A stretch of 64,000 nt of DNA from Nocardia cyriacigeorgica (GTDB taxonomy: Bacteria; Actinomycetota; Actinomycetes; Mycobacteriales; Mycobacteriaceae), in the NCBI RefSeq assembly GCF_010858045.1, contig NZ_JAAGVC010000006.1, positions 86,681-150,680 on the forward strand. The letters run 5' to 3'. Below are positions 16,115-24,933 of the stretch, piece by piece; the first letter of the stretch is position 1, and every line of letters starts with the position of its first letter. Below the pieces are notes generated by a model that had not been told where the DNA came from, did not search any database, and was given only the letters and a program-made list of their open reading frames with translations. The position numbers and the translations under genes are program-made.

Positions 16115-17530
16115 ATGAGTACCGCAGTAGTGGTCGGTGCCGGACCGAATGGACTCGCCGCAGCCGTCACCCTCGCCGGCGAAGGCGTGCAGGTGACCGT
16201 CCTCGAGGCCGACGAGGAAGTCGGTGGTGGCGTCCGTTCGAGCGAGGCCATCGTGCCGGGCCTGCTGCACGATCACTGCGCCGCCATCCATCCGATGGCC
16301 GTCGGTTCACCGTTACTGACCGGATTGGGTCTCGAGCGTTACGGTCTGCGCTGGCGCTGGCCCGAAATCGACTGCGTGCACCCGCTCGACGACGGCCGGG
16401 CGGGGGTGCTGCACCGCTCCATCGACGACACCGCTGCCGGTCTCGGCGGTGACGGCGCCCGGTGGCGGGCGGCGTTCGCCCGCCCCGCGGCCCGATTCGA
16501 TGCCCTCGCCGAGGACATCATGGTGCCGCTGCTGCACCTGCCCCGGCATCCGCTGACCCTGGCCCGGTTCGGCGCGCCGACCGTGCTGCCCGCCTCGACG
16601 GTGGCGCGGTGGTTCCGCACACCGCCGGGGCGGGCGCTGTTCGGTGGTGTCGCCGCGCATACCTTCCGGCCCCTGCACTATCCGATGACCGCGGCGATCG
16701 GCATGGGCATTATCGCGGCGGGTCACCGGCACGGGTGGCCGGTGGCGCAGGGAGGTTCGCAGGTCATCACCGATGCGCTCGCCGACCTGCTGGGCGATCT
16801 CGGCGGCAAGATCGAGACCGGTGTTCGGGTCACGTCGGCGGCGCAACTTCCGTCCGCCGAGGTGACGTTGTTCGATCTCGAGCCCGGTGCGGTGGCCGAG
16901 ATCCTCGGTGACCGGCTGCCTTCACGGGTGGCCGACGCTTACCGTCGCTTCCGGCGGGCACCCGGAGCATTCAAGGTGGATTTCGCAATCGACGGCGGTG
17001 TGCCGTGGACCAATCCGGCGGCACGTCGGGCCGGCACCGTGCATCTCGGCGGCGATTTCGCCGAGGTGGCCGCCACCGAGCGCGAAATCCACGCCGGGCG
17101 TATGCCGCAGCGCCCGTTCGTGCTGGTCGGCCAGCAGTATCTGGCCGATCCCGGACGCTCGGTCGGCGATATCCACCCGCTCTACGCCTACGCCCATGTC
17201 CCGCACGGCTACACCGGCGACGCGACCGCGGCCGTCATCGCCCAGATCGAACGTTTCGCGCCCGGCTTCCGCGAGCGAATCATCGGCACCGCGATTCGCC
17301 CCACCACCGAAATGCCGGTCTACAACGCCAATTACGTCGGTGGCGACATCATCACCGGCGCCAAGGACATCCGCCAACTGGTCTTCGGCCCCCGGATCGC
17401 GTTGAACCCGTACCGGGTGGGCGTCCCCGGGATGTACATCTGCTCGGCCGCGACGGCTCCCGGCCCGGGCGCGCACGGCATGTGCGGGTACAACGCAGCG
17501 CAAGACGCATTGGCCCGGCTCCGCAGGTAG
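16115..17530 (+). CDS. NAD(P)/FAD-dependent oxidoreductase (phytoene desaturase-like)
   Basis: A 471-residue flavoprotein with the N-terminal dinucleotide motif VVVGAGPNGLAAAVTLA (about 5-21) followed by VLEADEEVGGGVRS. The C-terminal CrtI/amine oxidase-type closing motif is present (VPGMYICSAATAPGPGAHGMCGYNAA). Such enzymes desaturate or isomerise isoprenoid or fatty substrates. There is no carotenoid synthase nearby, so a carotenoid role is not supported. An AGGAAAGGAAC ribosome region precedes ATG 16115. It is the last gene of the ligase - DUF3556-like - oxidoreductase operon and is followed by a methyltransferase remnant on the other strand. Confidence 0.87.
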   Translation: MSTAVVVGAGPNGLAAAVTLAGEGVQVTVLEADEEVGGGVRSSEAIVPGLLHDHCAAIHPMAVGSPLLTGLGLERYGLRWRWPEIDCVHPLDDGRAGVLHRSIDDTAAGLGGDGARWRAAFARPAARFDALAEDIMVPLLHLPRHPLTLARFGAPTVLPASTVARWFRTPPGRALFGGVAAHTFRPLHYPMTAAIGMGIIAAGHRHGWPVAQGGSQVITDALADLLGDLGGKIETGVRVTSAAQLPSAEVTLFDLEPGAVAEILGDRLPSRVADAYRRFRRAPGAFKVDFAIDGGVPWTNPAARRAGTVHLGGDFAEVAATEREIHAGRMPQRPFVLVGQQYLADPGRSVGDIHPLYAYAHVPHGYTGDATAAVIAQIERFAPGFRERIIGTAIRPTTEMPVYNANYVGGDIITGAKDIRQLVFGPRIALNPYRVGVPGMYICSAATAPGPGAHGMCGYNAAQDALARLRR

Positions 17531-17583
17531 CGGTGCGGCTGTCACCGGGACCGCGCACCCTTCGTCGGTCCGGACTTGGTTAT

Positions 17584-17940
17584 TCAGCGGGCACGGTTGC
17601 TGTCGCGATGGGTGTAGCCCTTGGGGTCACGCCATACTTCGCCAGGGTGGTCGGTGAACCACCGTTCTGCCTCGGCGGTGACGGCGGTAACTCCGCTGAT
17701 GGCGTTGGCGGCGGCCGCCATCGCGGGCGAGGTGTCCACGCCGACCAGGCGGCCCGTATGGCCAGCATCGTTCAGGCGCGCGAGGAACCGGGCGTCACCG
17801 CATCCGATGTCGGCGAGGTCCTCGGTGCCGGCGAGGCCGAGCGCTTCCAGGACGGCGGCGGTCGGGTCATGCGGCGGACTCGTGCTCGACCCGGTGCAGC
17901 CGAGGCGAGCACGTCGGTAGGCACACCAGTTGAACCGAGT
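17584..17940 (-). pseudogene. Truncated class I SAM methyltransferase remnant
   Basis: On the minus strand a short reading frame shows methyltransferase motif I (LADIGCGDARFLARL) and motif II (GRLVGVDTSPAMAAAA). It then ends abruptly after TAEAERWFTDHPGEVW, about 60-100 residues before a complete domain would. The N-terminal part (TRFNWCAYRRARL) is also degenerate and no good start is visible. I read this as the remains of a methyltransferase gene; a very short genuine protein is less likely. Confidence 0.5.
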
Positions 17941-18008
17941 GAGGTTGCGATCGGTTTTGTGACCGTTTCGACCGTGACGGGCCGGTATTCGCGCTGATCT
18001 CCAGTGAT

Positions 18009-18052
18009 GACGAAGGCCCCGCACCGCGCGTCACCGGTACGGGGCCTTCGTC
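18009..18052. terminator. Strong hairpin terminator after glcB
   Basis: A perfect 13-bp stem, GACGAAGGCCCCG (18009-18021) with CGGGGCCTTCGTC (18040-18052). It lies 40 bases beyond the glcB stop codon and can end transcription from both sides. Confidence 0.85.
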
Positions 18053-18091
18053 GAAAAGAGCTGCTGGGAGCTACTTTTCACGCACTGAGCA

Positions 18092-20272
18092 TCACTTGTT
18101 CGCCAGTGCCTTCGCCTCGCGACGGCGGCGGTGCAGGATGGGCTCGGTATAGCCGTTGGGCTGCTTGGTGCCCTCCAGGATGAGCTCCTTGGCGGCCTGG
18201 AAGGCCACGCTGCCGGCGAAGTCGGGGGCCATCGGACGGTAGTTCGGGTCGCCGGCGTTCTGCCGGTCGACGACCGGGGCCATCCGCTCCAGGCTGGCCA
18301 CCACGTCGTCGGCGGAGACGATGCCGTGACGCAGCCAGTTGGCCATCAGCTGGCTGGAGATGCGCAGGGTGGCGCGGTCCTCCATGAGCGCGACATCCTT
18401 GATGTCGGGCACCTTGGAGCAGCCGACGCCCTGGTCGATCCAGCGCACCACGTAGCCGAGGATGGACTGGGAGTTGTTGTCGAGCTCCTGCTGCTTCTCC
18501 TCGTCCGACCAGTTGATGTCGGCGGCCAGCGGGATCTCCAGGATCTGGTCGACGGTGGCGCGGGCGCCGCCCTTGGCCAGCTCGGCCTGCCGCTTGAACA
18601 CATCAACCAGGTGGTAGTGGGTGGCGTGCAGGGTGGCGGCGGTGGGCGAGGGCACCCAGGCGGTGTTGGCGCCGGCCTTGGGGTGGCCGATCTTCTGCAC
18701 CAGCATGTCGGCCATCAGGTCCGGCATGGCCCACATGCCCTTGCCGATCTGCGCCTTGCCCGGCAGGCCGGTGGCCAGGCCGGTGTCGACGTTCCAGTCC
18801 TCGTAGGAGGCGATCCACTGCTGGGCCTTCATATCGGCCTTGCGGACCATCGGCCCGGCCTCCATGGAGGTGTGGATCTCGTCGCCGGTGCGGTCGAGGA
18901 AGCCGGTGTTGATGAAGACCACGCGGTCCTTGGCGGCGGCGATACAGGCCTTGAGGTTGACCGTGGTGCGGCGCTCCTCGTCCATGATGCCGACCTTGAG
19001 GGTGTTGCGCGGCACGCCGATGACGTCCTCGATGCGGCCGAACAGCTCGTTGGTGAAGGCGACCTCGTCGGGGCCGTGCATTTTCGGCTTCACGATGTAG
19101 ACCGAGCCGGTGCGGCTGTTCTTCAGCTCGGTGTCGCCGTTGAGCGAATGCTTGGCGATCAGCGAGGTGATCAGGCCGTCCATGATGCCTTCGGGCACCT
19201 CGTTGCCCTCGGCATCGAGGATGGCGTCGGAGGTCATCAGGTGGCCGACGTTGCGCACGAACAGCAGCGACCGGCCGTGCAGCACCAGCTCGGAGCCGTC
19301 GAGCGCGGTGTAGACGCGGTCGGGGTTCATGGTGCGGGTGAAGGTCTTGCCGCCCTTGCTGACCTCTTCGGCCAGCGTGCCCTTCATCAGGCCCAGCCAG
19401 TTGTGGTAGCAGAGCACCTTGTCCTCGGCGTCCACTGCGGCCACCGAGTCCTCGAAGTCCATGATCGTGGTGACCGCGGACTCCAGCACGACGTCCTTGA
19501 TGCCGGCGCTGTCGGTGCTGCCGATCGGCGATTCGGGGTCGATCTGGATCTCGATGTGCAGGCCGTTGTGCTTCAGCAGGATCGAGCTCGGGGACTCCGG
19601 GTCGCCCTTGTAGCCGACCAGCTGGGAGGCGTCGGCCAGGCCGATCTCGGTGCCGTCTTCCAGGCCGACCTCGAGCTCACCGTCGACGATCTTGTACGAG
19701 GTGGAGCCGATGTGCGAGCCGGTGATCAGGGTGACCGAATCGTCGAGGAAGTTGCGCGCCCACTCGATGACCTTGTCGCCGCGGACCTTGTTGTAGCCCT
19801 TGCCCTTCTCCGCGCCGTTCTCCTCGGAGATGGCGTCGGTGCCGTAGAGGGCGTCGTAGAGCGAACCCCAGCGGGCGTTGGCGGCGTTGATCGCGAAGCG
19901 CGCGTTCATCACCGGCACCACCAGCTGCGGGCCGGCGGTGGTGGCGATCTCGTCGTCGACGTTCTGGGTGGCGATCTGGAAATCGGCCGGCTCGGGACGC
20001 AGGTAGCCGATCTCGGTGAGGAAGTTCTTGTAGGCGGCCTTGTCGTAGTTCGCGCCGGGGTTCTCGCCGTGCCAGGCGTCGAGCTTGCCCTGGATCTCGT
20101 CGCGCTCGGCCAGCAGGGCACGGTTACGCGGGGCGAGATCGTTGATCACCTGTTCCGCACCGGCCCAGAACGCGGCGGAATCCACGCCGGTACCCGGAAG
20201 CGCCTCGTTCTCTACGAACTCGTGGAGAACGCGTGCCACCTGTAGCCCGCCGACCTGAATCCGCTCTGTCAT
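18092..20272 (-). CDS. glcB: Malate synthase G
   Basis: A 726-residue enzyme condensing glyoxylate and acetyl-CoA to malate, the second step of the glyoxylate shunt. Length and sequence match the G-type enzyme (the M. tuberculosis GlcB is about 741 residues). Landmarks are the N-terminal [20 protein letters not shown], the catalytic region [37 protein letters not shown], and [20 protein letters not shown]. It ends [16 protein letters not shown]. It is a single-gene unit, divergent from an acyl-CoA dehydrogenase and followed by a strong hairpin. Its presence among fatty acyl-CoA genes fits growth on C2 units, but no isocitrate lyase is in the window. Confidence 0.97.
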   Translation of the reverse strand: MTERIQVGGLQVARVLHEFVENEALPGTGVDSAAFWAGAEQVINDLAPRNRALLAERDEIQGKLDAWHGENPGANYDKAAYKNFLTEIGYLRPEPADFQIATQNVDDEIATTAGPQLVVPVMNARFAINAANARWGSLYDALYGTDAISEENGAEKGKGYNKVRGDKVIEWARNFLDDSVTLITGSHIGSTSYKIVDGELEVGLEDGTEIGLADASQLVGYKGDPESPSSILLKHNGLHIEIQIDPESPIGSTDSAGIKDVVLESAVTTIMDFEDSVAAVDAEDKVLCYHNWLGLMKGTLAEEVSKGGKTFTRTMNPDRVYTALDGSELVLHGRSLLFVRNVGHLMTSDAILDAEGNEVPEGIMDGLITSLIAKHSLNGDTELKNSRTGSVYIVKPKMHGPDEVAFTNELFGRIEDVIGVPRNTLKVGIMDEERRTTVNLKACIAAAKDRVVFINTGFLDRTGDEIHTSMEAGPMVRKADMKAQQWIASYEDWNVDTGLATGLPGKAQIGKGMWAMPDLMADMLVQKIGHPKAGANTAWVPSPTAATLHATHYHLVDVFKRQAELAKGGARATVDQILEIPLAADINWSDEEKQQELDNNSQSILGYVVRWIDQGVGCSKVPDIKDVALMEDRATLRISSQLMANWLRHGIVSADDVVASLERMAPVVDRQNAGDPNYRPMAPDFAGSVAFQAAKELILEGTKQPNGYTEPILHRRRREAKALANK

Positions 20273-20544
20273 CTAAGCCTCACTTGTCGAGAAACGAGTA
20301 GGAAAAGTCGCAGCCATGTTACCCGTCGGTAGTGCTACGACCGTGCGTCGGGGTCAACACCGGCACCGGCCGGTATGTTCCGCCGCCACCCGACCCTACC
20401 GGGCGTTTTACCACTCGCCGACGAGGAGCCGGTGCTCCCGGCGACCCTTGCCGCGGTATGCGGCGGTGGATAGTGTGCTCTACGGAACACCCGCGATCCA
20501 CGGCGATCCGCCGCGGCAGCGCAGATGCCGACGAAAGGCCGACC

Positions 20545-21837
20545 ATGGCTTGGGATTTCGAGACCGATCCGGAGTACCAGGCGAAACTGGACTGGGCCGC
20601 GGAGTTCGTCCGCACCGAGGTTGAGCCACTGGACCTGATCTACCCGAACCCTTATGACCGCACCGACACCGAGGCGATGGCGTTGATGCGCCCGTTGAAG
20701 GAGAAGGTGAAGCAGGAGGGCCTGTGGGCCTGCCATCTCGGCCCTGAGCTGGGCGGTCCAGGGTTCGGCCAGATGAAGCTGGCACTGCTCAACGAGGTGC
20801 TCGGCACCTCGGTCTGGGCGCCGTCGGTGTTCGGATGCCAGGCCCCCGATTCCGGCAACGCGGAGATCCTCGCCCACTACGGCACCGAGGAGCAGAAGAG
20901 GCAGTACCTCGAACCGCTGCTGGCGGGCGAGATCGGCTCCTGTTACGTGATGACCGAACCCACCGGCGGTTCTGATCCCACGTTGTTCAAGACCCGCGCG
21001 GTACGCGACGGCGACCACTGGGTGATCAACGGCGAGAAGTGGTTCAACTCCAACGCCCAATTCGCCGCGTTCCACATCGTCATGGTGGTGACGAACCCGG
21101 ATGTCAGCCCGTACCAGGGCATGTCGATGTTCATCGTGCCCGCGGACACACCCGGCCTCGAGATCGTCAAGAACTTCCACGTGCACGGGTTCAGCGAGCA
21201 CGAGGGTCACCTGCGGTTCACCGATGTCCGCGTACCCGCCGATCATCTGCTCGGTGCCGAGGGACAGGGTTTCATCGTGGCACAGACCAGGCTCGGCGGC
21301 GGGCGGGTGCATCACGCGATGCGCACAGTCGCCTTGGTGCGCAAGGCCTTCGACATGATGTGCGAACGCGCGGTCTCGCGTCCGATGCGCCAGGGCCGCC
21401 CGCTGGGCAGCTTGCAGATGACCCAGGAACGGATCGCCGACAGCTGGATCGAGATGGAGCAGTTTCGGCTGCTGGTGCTGCGCACCGCTTGGCGCATCGA
21501 TAAGGAGCAGGACTATCTGAAGGTGCGCAAGGACATCGCCGCGATCAAGGTGGCGATGCCGAGGGTGATGCACGATATCGCCCAGCGCGCGCTGCATCTG
21601 CACGGCGCGATCGGCGTCAGCCAGGATCTGCCGTTCGTCGACATGATGAACTACGCCGAGGTGATGGGCCTGGCCGACGGTCCGACCGAGGTGCACAAGA
21701 TCACCCTCGCCAAAGAGGTGCTGAAGAACTACGCGCCCGGCGACCCGGTGTATCCATCGGGGTACCGGCCGGCGCTGCGTGAGCAGGCCCGCGAGCACAT
21801 CGCCCAGCGGCTGGAACACATCGTCGGCAATCTCTGA
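20545..21837 (+). CDS. Acyl-CoA dehydrogenase family protein (FadE-like)
   Basis: A 430-residue acyl-CoA dehydrogenase of the longer ACAD10/11-like bacterial group. It has GSCYVMTEPTGGSDPTLFKT, WVINGEKWFNSNAQFA, ARQ-type helix QMTQERIADSWIEMEQ, HLHGAIGVSQDLPF and the closing GLADGPTEVHKITLAKEVL. The ATG at 20545 gives the family start MAWDFETDPEYQAKLDW and follows GAAAGG; the frame is open further upstream, but that part is non-coding in character. It is divergent from glcB, with a 272-base intergenic region in which I could identify no operator. Confidence 0.92.
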   Translation: MAWDFETDPEYQAKLDWAAEFVRTEVEPLDLIYPNPYDRTDTEAMALMRPLKEKVKQEGLWACHLGPELGGPGFGQMKLALLNEVLGTSVWAPSVFGCQAPDSGNAEILAHYGTEEQKRQYLEPLLAGEIGSCYVMTEPTGGSDPTLFKTRAVRDGDHWVINGEKWFNSNAQFAAFHIVMVVTNPDVSPYQGMSMFIVPADTPGLEIVKNFHVHGFSEHEGHLRFTDVRVPADHLLGAEGQGFIVAQTRLGGGRVHHAMRTVALVRKAFDMMCERAVSRPMRQGRPLGSLQMTQERIADSWIEMEQFRLLVLRTAWRIDKEQDYLKVRKDIAAIKVAMPRVMHDIAQRALHLHGAIGVSQDLPFVDMMNYAEVMGLADGPTEVHKITLAKEVLKNYAPGDPVYPSGYRPALREQAREHIAQRLEHIVGNL

Positions 21838-21945
21838 CCCGCCGGCGCCATCGCGCCTGGTCGGCAGGGGTTTCGCCCCGGGCGCGCGACCTGCCCGAAC
21901 ACCGGGCGATCGAACCAGGTGCGACGCACGCTCGTAGCTTCGTCC

Positions 21946-23079
21946 ATGACTGTCACCACAGACCTCCTCGAAACCACCGACTGGATCGCCCGAGCCCGCG
22001 AGATCGGCGAAACACTGCGCCCCGGCGTCGCCGAACGCGACCGCAGCGGCCTGCTGGCCACCGAAGCGTTCGATCGACTACGCGCCGCCGGTCTCACCGC
22101 GGCGCTGGTCCCGGGCGAATTCGGTGGCGGCGGCGCAGGCCACCGCGAGATGGGCGCGATCCTGCGCGAGCTCGGCCGCCACGATCCCTCGACCGCCGTC
22201 GCGTTCGCGATGCATTCGCATCTGGTGGCCGCGCAGGTGTGGCGGCACAAGCACGGGATGGACGCGAGCGCGGTGTTCGGCAAGGTGGTGTCGGGTGCGA
22301 TCCTGGTGAGCACCGGGGCCTCGGACTGGGTGGGTTCCAATGGCGGCGCCGAGCGCGTCGACGGTGGTTACCTGGTCAGCGCACGGAAGGCGCCCGCCAG
22401 CGGCTGCGAGGTCGGCACGATCGCGGTGACCAGTATCCGCTGGGACAGCGCGCCCGACGGGCCGCAGGTGCTGCACTGCGCGATCCCGATGAACGCGCCC
22501 GGTGTGCGGATCGAGCACACCTGGGACACCCTCGGGCTACGGGCCAGCGGCTCGCACACCCTCGTCTTCGACGAGGTGTTCGTCCCGGACGCCGCCGTGG
22601 CGATGATCCGGCCCGCCGACACCTGGCCGCCGATCCTCGACACCGTGATCGGCGCCGCGATGCCGCTGGTCATGTCGGCCTATCTCGGCATCGCCGACGC
22701 CGCCGTCGAGCTGACGGTCGCGCAGGTGTCCGGCCGGGCCGACCCGCACACGCTGCAAGTGGCCGGGGAGATGATGAACGCCCACACCACCGCCGAGGAC
22801 CTCATCGAGGCGATGTTCACCGCATCGCAGAACCTGGGATTCGCCGCCACCGATCAGTACGCGGCCCGGATCCTCAGCCGTAAGACGGTGGCCGCGACCG
22901 CCTTGATCGACACGGTGCGCCTGGCCATCGAGACCGTCGGCGGGGTCGGCTACTCGCGCACCTGCGAGCTGGAGATGTACTACCGCGACATCCACGGCTG
23001 CCTGTTCCATCCGCTGCCCCGCGCCAAGCAGACCCGGTTCACCGGGCGCGTGCTGCTCGGGCACGGCCCGATGGGATGA
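21946..23079 (+). CDS. Acyl-CoA dehydrogenase family protein (DszC-like type)
   Basis: A 377-residue flavoprotein of the acyl-CoA dehydrogenase superfamily. The pattern VPGEFGGGGAGHREMGAILRELGR and the C-terminal TVGGVGYSRTCELEMYYRD place it with the type that includes both acyl-CoA dehydrogenases and group D flavin monooxygenases (DszC-like). The canonical catalytic Glu segment of fatty acyl-CoA dehydrogenases (YEGTSEIQ) is not seen, so a monooxygenase or unusual dehydrogenase role is possible. It starts about 108 bases after the previous acyl-CoA dehydrogenase on the same strand and may be cotranscribed. Confidence 0.85.
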   Translation: MTVTTDLLETTDWIARAREIGETLRPGVAERDRSGLLATEAFDRLRAAGLTAALVPGEFGGGGAGHREMGAILRELGRHDPSTAVAFAMHSHLVAAQVWRHKHGMDASAVFGKVVSGAILVSTGASDWVGSNGGAERVDGGYLVSARKAPASGCEVGTIAVTSIRWDSAPDGPQVLHCAIPMNAPGVRIEHTWDTLGLRASGSHTLVFDEVFVPDAAVAMIRPADTWPPILDTVIGAAMPLVMSAYLGIADAAVELTVAQVSGRADPHTLQVAGEMMNAHTTAEDLIEAMFTASQNLGFAATDQYAARILSRKTVAATALIDTVRLAIETVGGVGYSRTCELEMYYRDIHGCLFHPLPRAKQTRFTGRVLLGHGPMG

Positions 23080-23173
23080 CACCCGATTCGGGCGGGTCCC
23101 CCCGCCCCGGTGGAGTTGAATGGTGGCAGAGCCCGTCCTCGCAGCGGAGCGGACAGACACCGAGGAGATGGCC

Positions 23174-23701
23174 GTGAAACGACTCGCCCGTTCGCCACTG
23201 ACCTGGATGCTGACGCTGATCGTGGTCACCGGCATCGGCATCGGGCTCGCGTATTTCCAGCCCTGGCGGTTGTTCACCGACACCACGGTCGACGAAGCGG
23301 CTCCGACCGTCAGCGTGCCGGTCACCCCTGGTGCGCCGCCCGCCGAGCCCCGGGTGCTCGCCCGCGGCGCACTCATCTCCCATGAGCACGACACCTCAGG
23401 GACCGTGGTCGTGCTCGGCCTGCCCGATGGCAGCCGGGTACTGCGGCTGGAGAATCTGGACACCTCCGACGGCCCCGACCTGCACGTGTGGCTGTCGGAC
23501 GCGCCGGTGCTGTCCGGTCGAGACGGGTGGGGCGTCTTCGACGACGGCGCCTACCGCGACCTGGGCAAGTTGCGCGGCAACAAGGGCAATCAGAACTACC
23601 CCATCCCGGCCGAGGTCGATCTGACCCAGCTGACCAGCGTGTCCATCTGGTGCGACCGGTTCAACGTCTCCTTTGGCGCGGCACTGCTGCAACAGGCGTG
23701 A
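23174..23701 (+). CDS. DM13 domain membrane-anchored protein
   Basis: A 175-residue protein with a single N-terminal membrane anchor (about 9-29, LTWMLTLIVVTGIGIGLAYF) and an extracytoplasmic DM13 domain. The domain reads GTVVVLGLPDGSRVLRLENL, SDGPDLHVWLSD, then VSIWCDRFNVSFGAALL. DM13 domains are thought to act in redox or electron transfer; the single Cys in WCDRF is typical. GTG 23174 is chosen because GAGGAG (23162-23167) sits 6 bases upstream, while the ATG at 23168 touches that site directly. No cofactor-binding partner is visible nearby. Confidence 0.85.
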   Translation: MKRLARSPLTWMLTLIVVTGIGIGLAYFQPWRLFTDTTVDEAAPTVSVPVTPGAPPAEPRVLARGALISHEHDTSGTVVVLGLPDGSRVLRLENLDTSDGPDLHVWLSDAPVLSGRDGWGVFDDGAYRDLGKLRGNKGNQNYPIPAEVDLTQLTSVSIWCDRFNVSFGAALLQQA

Positions 23702-23828
23702 GGTACGGCCGCCGCGCGTGACCGGCCGGCCGAAAAATGGCCCGACAACACCACATCCGGTGTGCCACCATGATCTCCACGCCGATCGACCGCATCCGGC
23801 GGTGATCGACGAGAACTCAGGAGAGGAG

Positions 23829-23954
23829 GTGGCTTTGTACTCGACGCAGAAACCCGTGCGACTGTGCGCTCCGGTCGTACTCGCCCAGCCGCGGCTCATG
23901 CCCGGCATCGCGAGCTCGGAACTCGAGTCCGGCCGCCTCCAGGACGGCCGCTGA
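23829..23954 (+). CDS. Possible small protein of 41 residues
   Basis: A short frame from GTG 23829 (or TTG 23835) to TGA 23954 is preceded by GAGAGGAGG, one of the better ribosome sites in the window. The product contains the segment KPVRLCAPVVLAQPRLMPG and has no recognisable domain. It lies in the 310-base gap between the DM13 and HNH genes, on the same strand as both. It could be a small conserved protein or an upstream leader for the HNH gene. It may also be chance, because the length is small. The rest of the gap shows nothing else. Confidence 0.3.
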   Translation: MALYSTQKPVRLCAPVVLAQPRLMPGIASSELESGRLQDGR

Positions 23955-24011
23955 CCCCGAGCCCCTGCTCCCCTCTTCGCTGTTCGACCTTCCTTCTCGC
24001 TCTGCCGAAAC

Positions 24012-24572
24012 ATGGTGATTCCCATGCCGATACGCCATGCCACCACCGTGGTGGCCCCGTCTGCCGACAACTGGATACACACCCCGGTGCTGGTGCTCAA
24101 CGCCAGCTACGAGGCGATCGACGAGATCACCGCCGACCGCGCGGTGGTGCTGTTGCTCAGCGGTGCCGCCGAGTCGATCGCCGAGCGGGAGCCGCGTTTC
24201 CCGATTCGCTCCAAGCATGTGGAAATCGTTCTGCCCGAGACGATTCGGCTGTTGCGCTACGTCTACCTCGACCATGTGACCCAGATGCGCGACGAGAGCC
24301 GGGCCACCCTGGCCGGTGTCCTGCGCCGCGACAAGCACCGCTGCGGGTACTGCGCGGGGTGGGCGCGCACCGTCGACCACATCCGTCCGCGCAGCCGGGG
24401 TGGGCCCAACACCTGGGCCAACCTCATCGCCTGCTGCGCACCGTGCAACACCAGCAAGGCCGACCGCACCCCGGAGGAGGCGGGAATGCGGCTGCTGTGG
24501 GAGCCGAAGGCACCCGATCCGCTGGCCAAGCGGCAGCGCCACATCTGGAAGCAGCTCGCCGCCACCACCTGA
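24012..24572 (+). CDS. HNH endonuclease family protein
   Basis: A 186-residue protein. The N-terminal half begins VLVLNASYEAIDEITADRAVVLLLSG, typical of actinobacterial HNH proteins. The C-terminal zinc-binding HNH fold reads CGYC (about 112-115), DHIRPRSRGGPNTWANLIACCAPCNTSK. The paired CxxC motifs and the DH...N...N residues needed for metal and catalysis are present. The ATG at 24012 is used; an in-frame ATG at 24024 is an alternative, and neither has a clear ribosome site. A whiB gene follows after 28 bases. Its cellular role is not known. Confidence 0.87.
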   Translation: MVIPMPIRHATTVVAPSADNWIHTPVLVLNASYEAIDEITADRAVVLLLSGAAESIAEREPRFPIRSKHVEIVLPETIRLLRYVYLDHVTQMRDESRATLAGVLRRDKHRCGYCAGWARTVDHIRPRSRGGPNTWANLIACCAPCNTSKADRTPEEAGMRLLWEPKAPDPLAKRQRHIWKQLAATT

Positions 24573-24600
24573 CGAGATCCGCAGAAAGGAGAGGATCGCC

Positions 24601-24849
24601 ATGACCGTCACCACCTTGACCGACCTGCTCCCGCTGTCGGACAGCCGGGAGTGGCACCGCGCCGCCTGCCGTGGTGACCCCAACCATGAGGCGTGGTTCC
24701 CGTATCCGTCGCAGGATTTCGCCTACGCCCGCGAGGTCTGCGGGGGCTGCCCGATCCGCCTGGCCTGCGGCGATTTCGCCGAGCGCACCGGACAGTCCGG
24801 TGTGTGGGGTGGGCACGAATTCGATCGCGGGCGGGTGATCCGCGAATGA
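24601..24849 (+). CDS. WhiB family [4Fe-4S] transcriptional regulator (copy 2)
   Basis: A compact 82-residue WhiB-like protein with cluster cysteines C23, C47, C50 and C56 (AACRGD, then CGGCPIRLAC) and the GVWGG turn (67-71). The basic tail is very short (HEFDRGRVIRE). The ATG at 24601 follows AGAAAGGAGAGG closely; longer readings upstream lie inside the HNH gene. WhiB proteins interact with the primary sigma factor and respond to redox state. It is 28 bases after the HNH gene and probably cotranscribed. The acidic, short tail suggests it may act mainly through sigma-factor contact rather than DNA binding; this is inference. Confidence 0.93.
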   Translation: MTVTTLTDLLPLSDSREWHRAACRGDPNHEAWFPYPSQDFAYAREVCGGCPIRLACGDFAERTGQSGVWGGHEFDRGRVIRE

Positions 24850-24933
24850 TCCGGAGCTGTGGCCCGTCGTCGTCCACCGGCGGCGGGCCACAGCCCGGGT
24901 GTGGCGGCCCACACACGCATACACTCGTGCCCC

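Noticed and set aside
16115..17530. Carotenoid desaturase (crtI) as the specific function
   Set aside because: The fold fits, but no crtB, crtE or other carotenoid gene is in the window and the neighbours are acyl-lipid genes.
18131..20245. A 704-residue open frame antisense to glcB
   Set aside because: It is rich in Gly, Val, Asp and His in the way antisense frames of high-GC genes are, and has no family likeness; glcB on the other strand is certain.
20335..21819. A 494-residue open frame antisense to the acyl-CoA dehydrogenase
   Set aside because: The sense strand encodes a complete acyl-CoA dehydrogenase; the antisense product shows no domain.
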